Of a DNA stretch of 64,000 nt, positions 1-8,814 are shown piece by piece. Below the pieces are notes generated by a model, which searched no databases, was not told the DNA's origin, and saw only the letters and a program-made list of their open reading frames with translations. The number at the start of each line of letters is the position of its first letter. Within the stretch, counting starts at the first letter, position 1. This stretch comes from SZUA-545 sp050297855 (GTDB lineage: Bacteria; Campylobacterota; Campylobacteria; Campylobacterales; SZUA-545): assembly GCA_050297855.1 (NCBI GenBank), contig JBNKTC010000002.1, positions 62,001 to 126,000 on the forward strand, read 5' to 3'. The position numbers and the translations under genes were made by a program.

Positions 1-10
1 AAAAATAGAG

Positions 11-136
11 ATGGCTAATAACTTCCTGCGAATCTTTCATGCTATAATTGTAACATCTTTTTTAATTTCTCTTCAGGGCTGCGGCTATAAAGCCGATCCG
101 GAATATCCTATGGAGACAAGCGAGCATACCGAGTGA
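11..136 (+). CDS. small LptM-like outer-membrane lipoprotein
   Basis: A 41-residue ORF. It has a short positively charged start, a hydrophobic stretch (about residues 9-21) and a lipobox L21-Q-G-C24, followed by GYKADPEYP. That layout, a lipobox then a Gly-x-Lys-x-x-Pro tail, resembles the LptM/YifL family of tiny lipoproteins, which in enterobacteria help mature the LPS translocon LptD. Its stop overlaps the GTG start of nadB by four bases, so the two are co-translated. The assignment rests on the pattern only. The gene is near the window edge, but the ATG at 11 directly precedes a good signal peptide, so it is probably complete. Confidence 0.6.
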   Translation: MANNFLRIFHAIIVTSFLISLQGCGYKADPEYPMETSEHTE

Positions 137-1578
137 AATATGACGTCATCGTAATCGGCACGGGAATAGCGGGGCTCTACTGTGCCAAACGTCTTGCCAA
201 AGAGGGCAAAAACGTTCTGCTCATCAGCAAAAACGAAAAAAACGACTGCAACACCTACTGGGCCCAGGGCGGGATCGCCACGGCACTTAATGTCGACGAT
301 ATCGCCGATCACATCAGCGATACCCTGCATGCGGGGGCCGGGATGTGCGACGAAGATGCCGTCAAGGTACTGGTCCAGGAGAGTCTTAGCGTCGTACCCG
401 ATCTGGTAGACCTTGGGGTCCCTTTTGACCGGGACGAAAACGGCAATCTTCTCTACACCAAAGAGGCGGCCCACTCGGCCAACCGGATCATCCATGCCGG
501 GGGCGATGCCACGGGGCGTGAGATCCACACGACCCTTCTGCAGATAAACGAATCGGAGATCATGGACCGCTCCATCGTTGTCGACCTGCTGATCGAAGGG
601 GATACCTGCTACGGTGTCTCCGTACTGCGGGATGATGTGGTACGCAATGTCTACGCTGATGATATCGTCATCGCCAGCGGCGGTCTGGGGTCCCTCTATG
701 CCCTTAATACCAACGCCAAAGGGATCAGCGGCGATATCCACGGAATCTGCGAGTACCACGGCTGCGAGCTTCAGGATATGCACCTGATCCAGTTCCATCC
801 GACCGTTTTTGTCAAGACCTCCGGCCAGCGGAAGCTGCTTCTTTCCGAAGCGCTCCGGGGGGAGGGGGCCAAAGTGGTCGACGAGGACGGCACCCGCTTC
901 CTCTTCGACTACAACGAGATGGGCGAACTGGCTCCGCGGGATGCCGTTGCCCGTGCCATCTTTATGCACAAGCAGAAGACGGGCAAAGAGGTGTTCCTTG
1001 ATTTCAGCGACTTTGAGCCGGAACACTTTAAAAAACGTTTTCCCACGATCTGTGCGACCCTGGGGGAGGAGGGGTATGACCTGCCAAAAGACCGTGTCCC
1101 GGTCTCCCCGGCCTTCCACTACGCCATGGGTGGGATCAAGACCGATCTTGATTCGCGGATGATCGGTTTTAAAAACCTTTTTGCCATCGGCGAAGCGGCT
1201 TCCAACCGCGTTCACGGAGCCAACCGCCTGGCCAGCAACTCCCTGCTCGAAGGCCTGGTCTTTGCCAAGATCGTCTCCGAATATATCCTCCACAGCGACT
1301 TCACCGCACCCGAGCGGAGTTTTCCCGAGTTTACCCGCATCCTCAAAAAACCGGATGATTCCAAGCTGAAAGAGGAGCTGCGGATGCTGATGTGGGAGAA
1401 TGTCGGTATCATCCGCAGAAGCAGCGGATTAAAGGAAGCACTTGATAAAGTTTCACATTGGCTTGAAACAGATATCGGATGGTTGATGCGACTGCGTCTT
1501 CTCACCGCGAAAGCAATAATCACAGCAGCAATCGAACACAAAGTTTCGGTCGGTGCCCACTATCTTATAAACGAATAG
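133..1578 (+). CDS. nadB: L-aspartate oxidase
   Basis: This flavoenzyme oxidises L-aspartate to iminoaspartate, the first step of de novo NAD synthesis in the cytoplasm. The 481-residue protein opens with a dinucleotide-binding motif (G9-x-G11-x-x-G14), followed by YWAQGGIA, the HSANRIIHAGGDATG segment, a QFHPT motif, and SEALRGEGA with its active-site Arg. The C-terminal half has HYAMGGI and GANRLASNSLLEGLVF, which place FAD and substrate in the succinate dehydrogenase/aspartate oxidase superfamily. The shortened C-terminal helical domain and the lack of a haem-linked His motif favour NadB over fumarate reductase FrdA. The GTG start overlaps the upstream lipoprotein stop. nhaD follows 10 bases downstream, so the genes are likely co-transcribed. 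Confidence 0.93.
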   Translation: MKYDVIVIGTGIAGLYCAKRLAKEGKNVLLISKNEKNDCNTYWAQGGIATALNVDDIADHISDTLHAGAGMCDEDAVKVLVQESLSVVPDLVDLGVPFDRDENGNLLYTKEAAHSANRIIHAGGDATGREIHTTLLQINESEIMDRSIVVDLLIEGDTCYGVSVLRDDVVRNVYADDIVIASGGLGSLYALNTNAKGISGDIHGICEYHGCELQDMHLIQFHPTVFVKTSGQRKLLLSEALRGEGAKVVDEDGTRFLFDYNEMGELAPRDAVARAIFMHKQKTGKEVFLDFSDFEPEHFKKRFPTICATLGEEGYDLPKDRVPVSPAFHYAMGGIKTDLDSRMIGFKNLFAIGEAASNRVHGANRLASNSLLEGLVFAKIVSEYILHSDFTAPERSFPEFTRILKKPDDSKLKEELRMLMWENVGIIRRSSGLKEALDKVSHWLETDIGWLMRLRLLTAKAIITAAIEHKVSVGAHYLINE

Positions 1579-1588
1579 GAGTACATGT

Positions 1589-2911
1589 ATGGAACATGCA
1601 GAAGCTGGAAACTTGATGCTGACTTGGGTCGGTATCCTGAGTCTGATCATTTTCGTCGTCGCGTATGCGACGATCGCGATGGAGGAGAAACTCCATATTA
1701 ACAAAAGTAAACCGGCACTTTTTGCGGGTACATTTATCTTTTTACTTGTCGGCGTTTACCACTTTACTCACGGTGGTGTGCCACACGGACTTCAAGATAC
1801 GATCCATCACCTGATCTTCGAGATTGCGGCGATATTCTTCTTCCTATACGTGGCGATGACCTATATCGAGGCATTGATCGAACGGAATGTTTTCGAGCGC
1901 CTCAAGGTGAATCTGATCAACAAAGGGTACGACTATAAAAAACTTTTCTGGGTTACCGGGATTCTGGCATTTTTCCTCTCCCCGGTTGCGGATAACCTGA
2001 CAACAGCACTTATCCTCTCCACGGTTTTGATCACGATCGAGCACCACAATAAAAAGTTCCTGATCCTGGGTGCGATCAATATCGTTGTCGCTGCGAATGC
2101 CGGGGGTGCCTGGTCGCCGTTCGGGGATATCACGACCCTGATGGTCTGGGCGGCCGGCAAGGGTGCATTTGAAGAGTTCCTCTTCCTCTTCCCTGCCAGT
2201 TTCTTCGGATGGGCGTTTACCGCTTTCCTGCTGGCCCGCTATGTGCCAGAAGGCAATCCCGGCGGTGAAGGAAATGCGGCGCATTGTGAAGATGTACAGA
2301 TCAAAAAAGGCGGTAAAGTGATCATCGGTCTGGGTGTTTCCACGATCGTAATCGCCGTCCTCTCCCACAATATGTTCCACCTTCCCGCTTTCTGGGGGAT
2401 GATGTTCGGTCTGAGTCTACTCAAACTCTACTCCTATAACCTCAAGATCAAGCACAATGAAAACATCAATGTCTACGGCAGTATCGCCAAGATCGAGAAC
2501 GATACACTGCTCTTCTTCTTCGGCCTTCTGGCTGCGGTCGGCGGACTCTCCTATATCGGTTACCTTGCGGCAGCTGCAACGGTCTATGAGAGTGTCAACC
2601 CGACCTATGTGAATATTGCCATCGGTCTGATCTCTGCGGTCGTCGATAACGTACCGGTTATGTTCGCTGTCTTGAAAGCTAATCCGGAGTTGGATAACGC
2701 ACAGTGGATGTTGGTAACGCTGACGGCAGGTATCGGGGGCTCCCTGATCTCCTTCGGTTCAGCCGCGGGTGTCGGTGTCATGGGGAAACTGCGGGGGATC
2801 TATACCTTCGGATCCCATATGAAATACGCCTGGACCGTAATGGCCGGCTATATCCTATCCATCGCGATCTGGTACGTCCAGTTCGAAATCCTTGGATTCC
2901 ATATTAAATAA
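1589..2911 (+). CDS. nhaD: NhaD-type sodium/proton antiporter
   Basis: This is an inner-membrane ion transporter of the NhaD family (ion transporter superfamily) that exports Na+ or Li+ in exchange for protons, typical of marine and alkaliphilic bacteria. The 440-residue protein is strongly hydrophobic with about 11-12 predicted membrane segments. It carries the conserved SPVADNLTTALI stretch and NAGGAWSPFGDITTLMVW, and a second repeat-half motif around VVDNVPVMFA. The start is fixed by AGGAG at 1577-1581, eight bases upstream of the ATG at 1589. It lies between nadB and guaA on the same strand. A second antiporter, NhaA, is encoded at 41.3-42.6 kb, suggesting a sodium-rich habitat. Confidence 0.88.
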   Translation: MEHAEAGNLMLTWVGILSLIIFVVAYATIAMEEKLHINKSKPALFAGTFIFLLVGVYHFTHGGVPHGLQDTIHHLIFEIAAIFFFLYVAMTYIEALIERNVFERLKVNLINKGYDYKKLFWVTGILAFFLSPVADNLTTALILSTVLITIEHHNKKFLILGAINIVVAANAGGAWSPFGDITTLMVWAAGKGAFEEFLFLFPASFFGWAFTAFLLARYVPEGNPGGEGNAAHCEDVQIKKGGKVIIGLGVSTIVIAVLSHNMFHLPAFWGMMFGLSLLKLYSYNLKIKHNENINVYGSIAKIENDTLLFFFGLLAAVGGLSYIGYLAAAATVYESVNPTYVNIAIGLISAVVDNVPVMFAVLKANPELDNAQWMLVTLTAGIGGSLISFGSAAGVGVMGKLRGIYTFGSHMKYAWTVMAGYILSIAIWYVQFEILGFHIK

Positions 2912-2921
2912 AAGGGCATAA

Positions 2922-4472
2922 GTGAAAGAAGTACCAATTGTTGTTTTAGATTTTGGTTCACAGTATACACAGCTGATCGCGCGACGACTGCGCGAATCCA
3001 ACGTATACTGCGAGATCGTACCGTATTTTGAAGAGCTGGAGGCGATCAAAGCACGTAAACCGAAAGGGATCATCCTAAGCGGCGGTCCTGCCAGCGTTTA
3101 CGCAGAAGACGCCTACCGCATCGACGAAGCGATCTTCGAGATGGGGCTGCCGATCCTCGGTATCTGTTACGGGATGCAGCTTACCGTTGACCATTTCGGC
3201 GGAAAAGTCGTCTCTGCAGACCACCACGAATACGGGAAAGCACAGATCCAGTTCGACGAGATCCACGGCCACCTCTCCCCGATCTTCGAAGGGGTCGAGA
3301 ACAACCAGACAGTCTGGATGAGCCACGCCGACCGTGTCGAACAGCTCCCCGAAGGGTTTGAGCGGATTGCCCACTCCAGCAACTCCCCTTATGCCGCTAT
3401 TGCCAACGAAGCAAAGCGTATCTACTGCATGCAGTACCACCCGGAAGTCGCCCACTCCATCCAGGGTGAGGTAATGCTCAAAAACTTCGCCGTCAAGATC
3501 TGCGGCATCGCTGCCGACTGGACGATGGAGAATTTTGCCAAAGAGCAGATCGAAGCGATCCGCAAAAAAGTCGGAAGCGGCAAGGTCCTCTGTGCACTCT
3601 CCGGCGGTGTGGACAGTTCCGTCGTCGCGGCACTGCTCTATAAGGCGATCGGCGACCAGCTGATCCCGGTTTTTGTAGACAACGGCCTGCTGCGTAAAAA
3701 CGAAGGGGCCAAGGTCAAGGAGGTATTCGGTGAGCACCTCCATGTCCCGCTCATCGCCGTCGATGCGGAGAATGACTTCCTGGTCGAACTGGCCGGAGTG
3801 GAAGAACCGGAAAGAAAGCGGAAGATCATCGGGCACAAGTTCATTGAGATCTTCGAACGGGAAGCGAAGAAGTTCGAAGGGATCAAGTTCCTGGCACAGG
3901 GTACGCTCTATCCTGACGTCATCGAGTCGGTAAGCGTCAAAGGACCCTCCCAGACGATCAAGACCCACCACAACGTAGGGGGACTCCCCGACTGGATGGA
4001 CTTCGAGCTGATCGAGCCGCTTCGTGAACTCTTTAAAGACGAAGTCCGTGCCCTCGGTATCGAACTGGGACTTCCCGACGAGATGGTCTACCGCCATCCG
4101 TTCCCGGGACCGGGCCTTGCGGTCCGTGTTCTGGGCGAAGTGACCAAAGAGCGGTGCGATATCCTCAGAGAAGCGGATGCCATCTTCCTTGAAGAGCTAA
4201 AGGCCAGCGGATATTATAAAAAAACGTGGCAATCCTTTACGGTCCTGATGAACGTCAAGACCGTCGGGGTCATGGGCGATAACCGTACCTATGAAAACGC
4301 CGTTGCGATCCGTGCGGTTGAAAGTACGGACGGGATGACGGCAACCTTTGCCCACCTGCCGCACGATCTCCTTGAGAAGATCAGTACGCGTATTATCAAC
4401 AGCGTCGACGGTATTAACCGCGTCGTCTACGACATCACCTCCAAGCCTCCGGGCACCATCGAGTGGGAGTAA
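2922..4472 (+). CDS. guaA: GMP synthase (glutamine-hydrolysing)
   Basis: GuaA aminates XMP to GMP in purine synthesis. The 516-residue length is typical. The N-terminal class I glutamine amidotransferase domain (about 1-195) has the nucleophile C82 in GICYG and the catalytic H173/E175 in YHPE. The ATP pyrophosphatase domain has the P-loop SGGVDSS at 227-233. The C-terminal dimerisation domain ends in the family tail KPPGTIEWE. Translation starts at GTG 2922, 11 bases after the nhaD stop, with a weak AGGG-like ribosome site. No terminator hairpin is visible downstream; a strong new promoter follows at 4498. Confidence 0.97.
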   Translation: MKEVPIVVLDFGSQYTQLIARRLRESNVYCEIVPYFEELEAIKARKPKGIILSGGPASVYAEDAYRIDEAIFEMGLPILGICYGMQLTVDHFGGKVVSADHHEYGKAQIQFDEIHGHLSPIFEGVENNQTVWMSHADRVEQLPEGFERIAHSSNSPYAAIANEAKRIYCMQYHPEVAHSIQGEVMLKNFAVKICGIAADWTMENFAKEQIEAIRKKVGSGKVLCALSGGVDSSVVAALLYKAIGDQLIPVFVDNGLLRKNEGAKVKEVFGEHLHVPLIAVDAENDFLVELAGVEEPERKRKIIGHKFIEIFEREAKKFEGIKFLAQGTLYPDVIESVSVKGPSQTIKTHHNVGGLPDWMDFELIEPLRELFKDEVRALGIELGLPDEMVYRHPFPGPGLAVRVLGEVTKERCDILREADAIFLEELKASGYYKKTWQSFTVLMNVKTVGVMGDNRTYENAVAIRAVESTDGMTATFAHLPHDLLEKISTRIINSVDGINRVVYDITSKPPGTIEWE

Positions 4473-4497
4473 TCTCCCCCTCGTTTCCCTCCTGTTA

Positions 4498-4526
4498 TTG
4501 ACTTTCTGTTGACTTTTCTGTATGAT
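4498..4526 (+). promoter_or_regulatory. sigma-70 promoter with tandem TTGACT boxes
   Basis: TTGACT (4498-4503), a 17-base spacer and TATGAT (4521-4526) form a near-consensus promoter for the lipoprotein/DUF1501 pair. The -35 region is a tandem repeat: TTGACTTTCTG is followed immediately by TTGACTTTTCTG, an 11-base period. The same double box occurs at 8437. It may also be an operator. Confidence 0.7.
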
Positions 4527-4572
4527 GGATTACTATTATAGATTCATCAAAATTGTTAAAGATTTTATAATC

Positions 4573-6054
4573 ATGGAAAAGAAAAAATACAGAACCCTCC
4601 TGATCGGACTCTTTCTGCTGCCGCTGCTGACAGGCTGCGGTGACAGCGGCAGTAACGGCGATGAGGAGTTGACCACAGCATACGAAGAGTATGAGCAGAG
4701 CACTCCCACGACACAGTACCGCACCAGTTCAAAACTTCTTAACACCCTTTTCAAAGGGCCGGACCCGACCCTCTTCTTTAAAGAAAACGGGCGGATTTCC
4801 CTTGATCATGCCAGTGACGAATACTCCCTCCAGTCCATCCGCTCAAAACTGGATACGCCGCTGGATTCGCGTGAGATCATCTTCTGGGAGATTGATGATT
4901 TCTACCAGTTTGATACCAACTCCAAACCGCTTCAGTACCCGTTGACCACGTTGTATGAGATGCCGCTAAGCAGCGATTATTTCAACTTCTGGATCGGATA
5001 TATCCTTGCCAATACGATCCTCTTCTCCCCGGCTGTCGAGCTTGACAGCGTGGAGGCACTGGATGCCCAGCGGGTCTATCACAGGCTTGTGACTCTGCTT
5101 GATGAGGGAAAGAGTATCTCCGAGATCGCCTATGAGCATATGCTCTCCCAGGAGAACTGGCGGCGGTTCCGTTCACCCGAAGACAATACCCGTGAGATGA
5201 TGGAGATCTTCCTGGGGCGGTTTATGGACGAGGAGGTACCCAAGGCGGCCAAAGCATGCCAGAACTGGTATCTGAGTGACGATTCCCAGGATTACCAGTT
5301 GATCAAGACCTTTAACGTCAACGAAACAGCCCAGTCGCTACTGGATACGCAATTGACTACGTGCGAGGAGTTCTACCGGCGTGTCTCCACCCACCCGTCG
5401 CTGCTTCCGCGGGTCATCGGGATCCTGGTGGACTATTTTTATGACGGCGCCAGCGATGAGGCGAAAGCATCGATCGTCAACAGGCTGGTAGCCCAGGGGT
5501 ATACCCACTTCAAACCCCTTTTCCTCGATATCATCTTTTCGGAAAGCTACCTTCTTGAGACGGAACGGCCCAAAAAATACGAAGAGCTCTTCCTGGGCCT
5601 CGGTCAGTCGATCCGATGGAAGGCGAACTACAACTTCTTCCGCTACCTGAACCGTGACCCTTCATCGTCCAACCAGGCGACGCTGATGGATATGAACCAG
5701 GCCTCCATGCGTTACAAGCTGGGACGGAACGGAAGTGTGCCCCTGGACTCCCTTAGTTTCTCCTACGTCCATAACTCCGTCCGGGACAGCCTCTTCTTTG
5801 ACCGAAAGACCAACGAGTTCAGTGACTACGACGGAGGCTGGCAGGCAGGTTTTATCGATATCGTCCTGGCCGAGGGGAGCGATTTTATCGATTATGTCTT
5901 TGTCTCGCTGCTCGGCAGGGTGGCGACAGAAGATGAGAAGACGACACTTAACGAGGTGTTCGTCTCCCAGGGGGAGGAAGAGGATGAGCTGGCGCAAACG
6001 CTTATCATGATGGACTATATCTCCCGCCTGACGGAACTTTATTACTTTAAGTAG
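4573..6054 (+). CDS. uncharacterised lipoprotein paired with DUF1501 protein
   Basis: A 493-residue predicted lipoprotein of unknown function. I chose the ATG at 4573, not the in-frame ATG at 4522, for two reasons. The upstream codons lie on the -10 box of the promoter, and residues 1-22 from 4573 form a clean lipoprotein signal (charged KKKYR, hydrophobic LLIGLFLLPLL, lipobox L19-T-G-C22). The mature part is acidic and helical, with no cysteine-rich or repeat architecture; I recognise no domain. Its stop is two bases before the DUF1501 gene. In other bacteria DUF1501 proteins are often encoded beside a secreted partner of DUF1800/DUF1549 type. The hallmark DUF1800 N-terminal motif is not visible here, so that name is not used. 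Confidence 0.75.
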   Translation: MEKKKYRTLLIGLFLLPLLTGCGDSGSNGDEELTTAYEEYEQSTPTTQYRTSSKLLNTLFKGPDPTLFFKENGRISLDHASDEYSLQSIRSKLDTPLDSREIIFWEIDDFYQFDTNSKPLQYPLTTLYEMPLSSDYFNFWIGYILANTILFSPAVELDSVEALDAQRVYHRLVTLLDEGKSISEIAYEHMLSQENWRRFRSPEDNTREMMEIFLGRFMDEEVPKAAKACQNWYLSDDSQDYQLIKTFNVNETAQSLLDTQLTTCEEFYRRVSTHPSLLPRVIGILVDYFYDGASDEAKASIVNRLVAQGYTHFKPLFLDIIFSESYLLETERPKKYEELFLGLGQSIRWKANYNFFRYLNRDPSSSNQATLMDMNQASMRYKLGRNGSVPLDSLSFSYVHNSVRDSLFFDRKTNEFSDYDGGWQAGFIDIVLAEGSDFIDYVFVSLLGRVATEDEKTTLNEVFVSQGEEEDELAQTLIMMDYISRLTELYYFK

Positions 6055-6056
6055 GT

Positions 6057-7436
6057 ATGATGATGCAACGACGTGATTTTATGAAACGACTGGGACTCCT
6101 GGGGGCCTGCTACGGGTTCGGGATGGCTCCCCGCCTTAAGCTCCGTGCCGATGAGATACTGATTACCGAGAGTATGATCAAAGACCAGATCGATTATTCA
6201 AAACCTGCCGTCCTTCCCAAGGTGATCAATATCTTCCTGTACGGCGGGCCTTCGGAGCTGGCAGGGAACCTCTCCAATATCCAGACGATCAACCAGTACT
6301 CGCAAAACCCTTATCCCAATGCGATGCTGCCGGATGTGGACGGCTCGGATGTCACGGCCAATTTTTTCTGGAGAAGTGCCGGGGGTGAGCTGATGGAAAC
6401 GATGCTGGCAAGCGGGGATATGTCGATCTACCGGACGATCTACCGGATCAAAGACGATCACAAAGGACACGGTAAATCGGTGACTCAGAATCTGACCGGA
6501 TCACTGAGTACGGAGAACCCGGGTATCGCCACGACCCTCTCATCGATCCTTTCGGTATATAACCCTTTTGGCAAGGATATCAACGATATGGTCCTTCCCG
6601 TCGTCTCATTCGAAGGGGAGTCGGTGATATTCAGAAAAGAGTCGCTGATCATCCCGGATGTCATGAAACCGATCGCCCTGGATTATCGTCTGGATAATCC
6701 CTACAGCCGGAGTTACAGTACGTATATCCAAAAGGATTCCGATTCCGATAGCCGCCTCGAACAGCTTGCGCGTACGGTTTCCGGTCAGAACGCGGCATAC
6801 GAACAGGTCAACGGGGCATTCCTTAAACGGAGTGAGATCGCATCGTTTATCGAGTCGAAGTTCAGCCCCGATATCCTGGATGCCAACCTTCCGATCGATC
6901 CCGATACCGGAGTGGCCATCGTCTATCCTGATACGACTTTCGGGCGCCAGATGAAAGCGGCCATGAGCCTGGCGATCGAGAACGAGGATACCTATTTTAT
7001 CAGTGTCGGGGGCGGCGGCCTCGGCGGCTGGGACGATCACTCCGATGCCCTGGCGGAATATCCCGTGCGGATGAACAATCTGATGAGTGCGGTCGATGTC
7101 GCCGTCAGACATGCCAACCTGAAAGCAGCCGACAATATCGTGATCAACGTCTTCGGGGATTTCGGACGGAATGTCAACCTGAACAACTCAGGGGGATGGG
7201 ACCATGGGAACAACCAGAACCTCTATACCTTCGGGGGCGGCGGGATCGCCGGGCGTACATTGGGAAGGATCGTCGGGGAGACGGAGTGGTCGGGGACGGC
7301 CAATGAAAACCGGCAGTTTACAGTCCCCAAAGAGGGAAGCTATTCGGCCGAACCCTTTAGCATCGCCTCGACGATCTACCGCTACTTCGGGGTAGAGAAC
7401 CCCGAGATCCTGACGGGCGAACCGGTCCTGGAATAA
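6057..7436 (+). CDS. DUF1501 family protein with Tat signal
   Basis: A 459-residue protein that begins with a twin-arginine signal (RRDFMKRLGLLGACYG, near residues 5-20), so it is probably exported folded by Tat. The C-terminal half has features of the DUF1501 / sulfatase-like fold: GGLGGWDDHSD, then VINVFGDFGRNVNLN and GGWDHGNNQ, where DUF1501 proteins usually show a GWDTH and an EFGR motif. The function of the family is not established. Three consecutive ATG codons (6057, 6060, 6063) make the exact start uncertain. It forms an operon with the upstream lipoprotein and ends two bases before the convergent HD-GYP gene. Confidence 0.8.
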   Translation: MMMQRRDFMKRLGLLGACYGFGMAPRLKLRADEILITESMIKDQIDYSKPAVLPKVINIFLYGGPSELAGNLSNIQTINQYSQNPYPNAMLPDVDGSDVTANFFWRSAGGELMETMLASGDMSIYRTIYRIKDDHKGHGKSVTQNLTGSLSTENPGIATTLSSILSVYNPFGKDINDMVLPVVSFEGESVIFRKESLIIPDVMKPIALDYRLDNPYSRSYSTYIQKDSDSDSRLEQLARTVSGQNAAYEQVNGAFLKRSEIASFIESKFSPDILDANLPIDPDTGVAIVYPDTTFGRQMKAAMSLAIENEDTYFISVGGGGLGGWDDHSDALAEYPVRMNNLMSAVDVAVRHANLKAADNIVINVFGDFGRNVNLNNSGGWDHGNNQNLYTFGGGGIAGRTLGRIVGETEWSGTANENRQFTVPKEGSYSAEPFSIASTIYRYFGVENPEILTGEPVLE

Positions 7437-7438
7437 GG

Positions 7439-8422
7439 TTACCTGGCGTAGTGCTGCCCCATGAACTTGATGAAGTTCAGCAGCAGTTTGGGGTTGAAGT
7501 TGGCGGTCATCTCGTTTTTCATCGTGCTGAGGGCATTAAAGGATGAAAAGGCGTCTTTATAGGAGCGCTTGGTAGAAAGGGCACTGAAAACATCCGAGAT
7601 GGCGATAATCTGGGCAAACGGCGGGATCTCATCGCCGGGCAGTGCATCGGGATAACCGCTTCCGTCGAACTTCTCATGATGGTATTTGACACCGCTTAGG
7701 ATATCAAGGTCGTTCTCCCCCAGCTTTTTCATGATGTTAAACCCATGGTGCGGGTGCAGCTTGACCGCTTCGAACTCTTCGGACGTCAGCACCCCTTTTT
7801 TATTGATGATCTCTGAAGGGACCTTACTTTTACCGATGTCGTGCATCATTGCCGAATAGCCCAGTCTTTTAAGCTCATCCCGGTCCATCCCGAGGTAGTG
7901 ACCGAATCCGACTGCATAGACCGAGACGTCCACGGAGTGGGTATAGGTGTAGTAATCGAATGAGCTGACCTCGATGAGGCTGCGGATTGAGCGTTCATCC
8001 AGAAGGACCACATCGATGGTACTCTCCACAAGGTTCTTGACCTTGCTGACGTTCTCCTGGGACTCGGGCTTATCGAAGATCCGCTCCAAAACCTTGGAGG
8101 CACTCTGGTAGATCGTACGGGACTTCTCTTTTAAGGGGACCGTCGCATCCTTGGTAATGGCCGAGAGGTGTTTCTCCATATATGACATATAGATCTCGCG
8201 GTCCTCGCTCTTGATAAAGAGCTCTTCGGTCTTTTTTTTGGCCAGGGCCGCACGTTTTCCCGAACAGTAGGTACTCCCCCGTTCGACAAGTTTTTTGTAT
8301 TTTTTCTCGCTCTCTGCATCCGTCATTTTGAAATAGATATCAAAATCGGGTTCGGTCTCATGGAGAATGGAATAAAAAGGGACCGGTTCGACAATGGTTT
8401 TTTTAATATTTAAAGCGCTCAT
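7439..8422 (-). CDS. HD-GYP cyclic-di-GMP phosphodiesterase
   Basis: A 327-residue cytoplasmic protein. Residues about 1-170 form an unrecognised helical, Lys-rich sensory region. The C-terminal part is an HD-GYP domain: MMHDIGKSKVP carries the metal-binding HD pair, followed by HPHHGFNIM, KYHHEKFDGSGYPD (the GYP signature) and AIISDVFSALST. All metal ligands expected for the family are present, so hydrolysis of cyclic-di-GMP is likely. There is no receiver domain and no membrane segment. A minus-strand TATACT lies upstream, and GGAG sits about six bases before the start. It is divergent from the Cys-rich miniprotein gene. Confidence 0.88.
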   Translation of the reverse strand: MSALNIKKTIVEPVPFYSILHETEPDFDIYFKMTDAESEKKYKKLVERGSTYCSGKRAALAKKKTEELFIKSEDREIYMSYMEKHLSAITKDATVPLKEKSRTIYQSASKVLERIFDKPESQENVSKVKNLVESTIDVVLLDERSIRSLIEVSSFDYYTYTHSVDVSVYAVGFGHYLGMDRDELKRLGYSAMMHDIGKSKVPSEIINKKGVLTSEEFEAVKLHPHHGFNIMKKLGENDLDILSGVKYHHEKFDGSGYPDALPGDEIPPFAQIIAISDVFSALSTKRSYKDAFSSFNALSTMKNEMTANFNPKLLLNFIKFMGQHYAR

Positions 8423-8436
8423 GAAAACTCCGAAAA

Positions 8437-8475
8437 TTGACCTTCTGTTGACTTTTTTTGAGATTTTAGTATAGA
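8437..8475 (+). promoter_or_regulatory. promoter with tandem TTGAC boxes
   Basis: TTGACC at 8437 and TTGACT at 8448 repeat with an 11-base period, as at 4498 (20 of 21 bases identical between the two sites). The second box plus a 16-base spacer and TATAGA (8470-8475) makes a forward promoter for the small gene at 8581. Confidence 0.6.
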
Positions 8476-8580
8476 TTTGTGGCTTTGGTATAAATATGAA
8501 AAAAAATATAAATTTTTTTTAAAAGTTCACAAAAAGGACATGTATTCGTGTTATTTTTTTGTTATCTAAAAGGAGTATGC

Positions 8581-8814
8581 GTGTCATGTTTTTGTAATAA
8601 TAACGACTGTTCGGCATTTCATACCTGCCGGGAAGTAAAAGAGTCGATGCACCTTCCCGAGGGTGTAATGGAGCGTATGATGCAGGTGATGAACAAGACC
8701 TCCAACTATCTTGTTGTCAAAAAAAATGTCCATTACGATTTTGACCTGCACGGGATCAACCTCCGAAACTACTACAACACCCTTCTGGAGATCAGTGACA
8801 ACTGCCGGGTCTAA
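8581..8814 (+). CDS. small Cys-rich protein of unknown function
   Basis: A 77-residue protein. The GTG at 8581 is chosen because AGGAG (8571-8575) sits five bases upstream and a promoter lies at 8448-8475. The first 16 residues hold four cysteines, in the pattern C-x-C followed by C and C (SCFCNNNDCSAFHTC), which could bind zinc or an iron-sulphur cluster. The rest is mixed helical with LVVKKNVHYDFDLHGINLRNYY. No family recognised. Its stop overlaps the convergent stop of the next gene by three bases. Confidence 0.6.
   Translation: MSCFCNNNDCSAFHTCREVKESMHLPEGVMERMMQVMNKTSNYLVVKKNVHYDFDLHGINLRNYYNTLLEISDNCRV

Noticed and set aside
85..1293. A 402-codon open frame on the minus strand across nadB.
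   Set aside because: It lies inside the well-supported nadB gene in the opposite frame. It has no ribosome site or domain and comes from GC-biased third positions.
4522..4572. An upstream ATG that would extend the lipoprotein gene.
   Set aside because: It sits on the -10 box of a strong promoter, and the residues it adds would precede a clean lipoprotein signal peptide.
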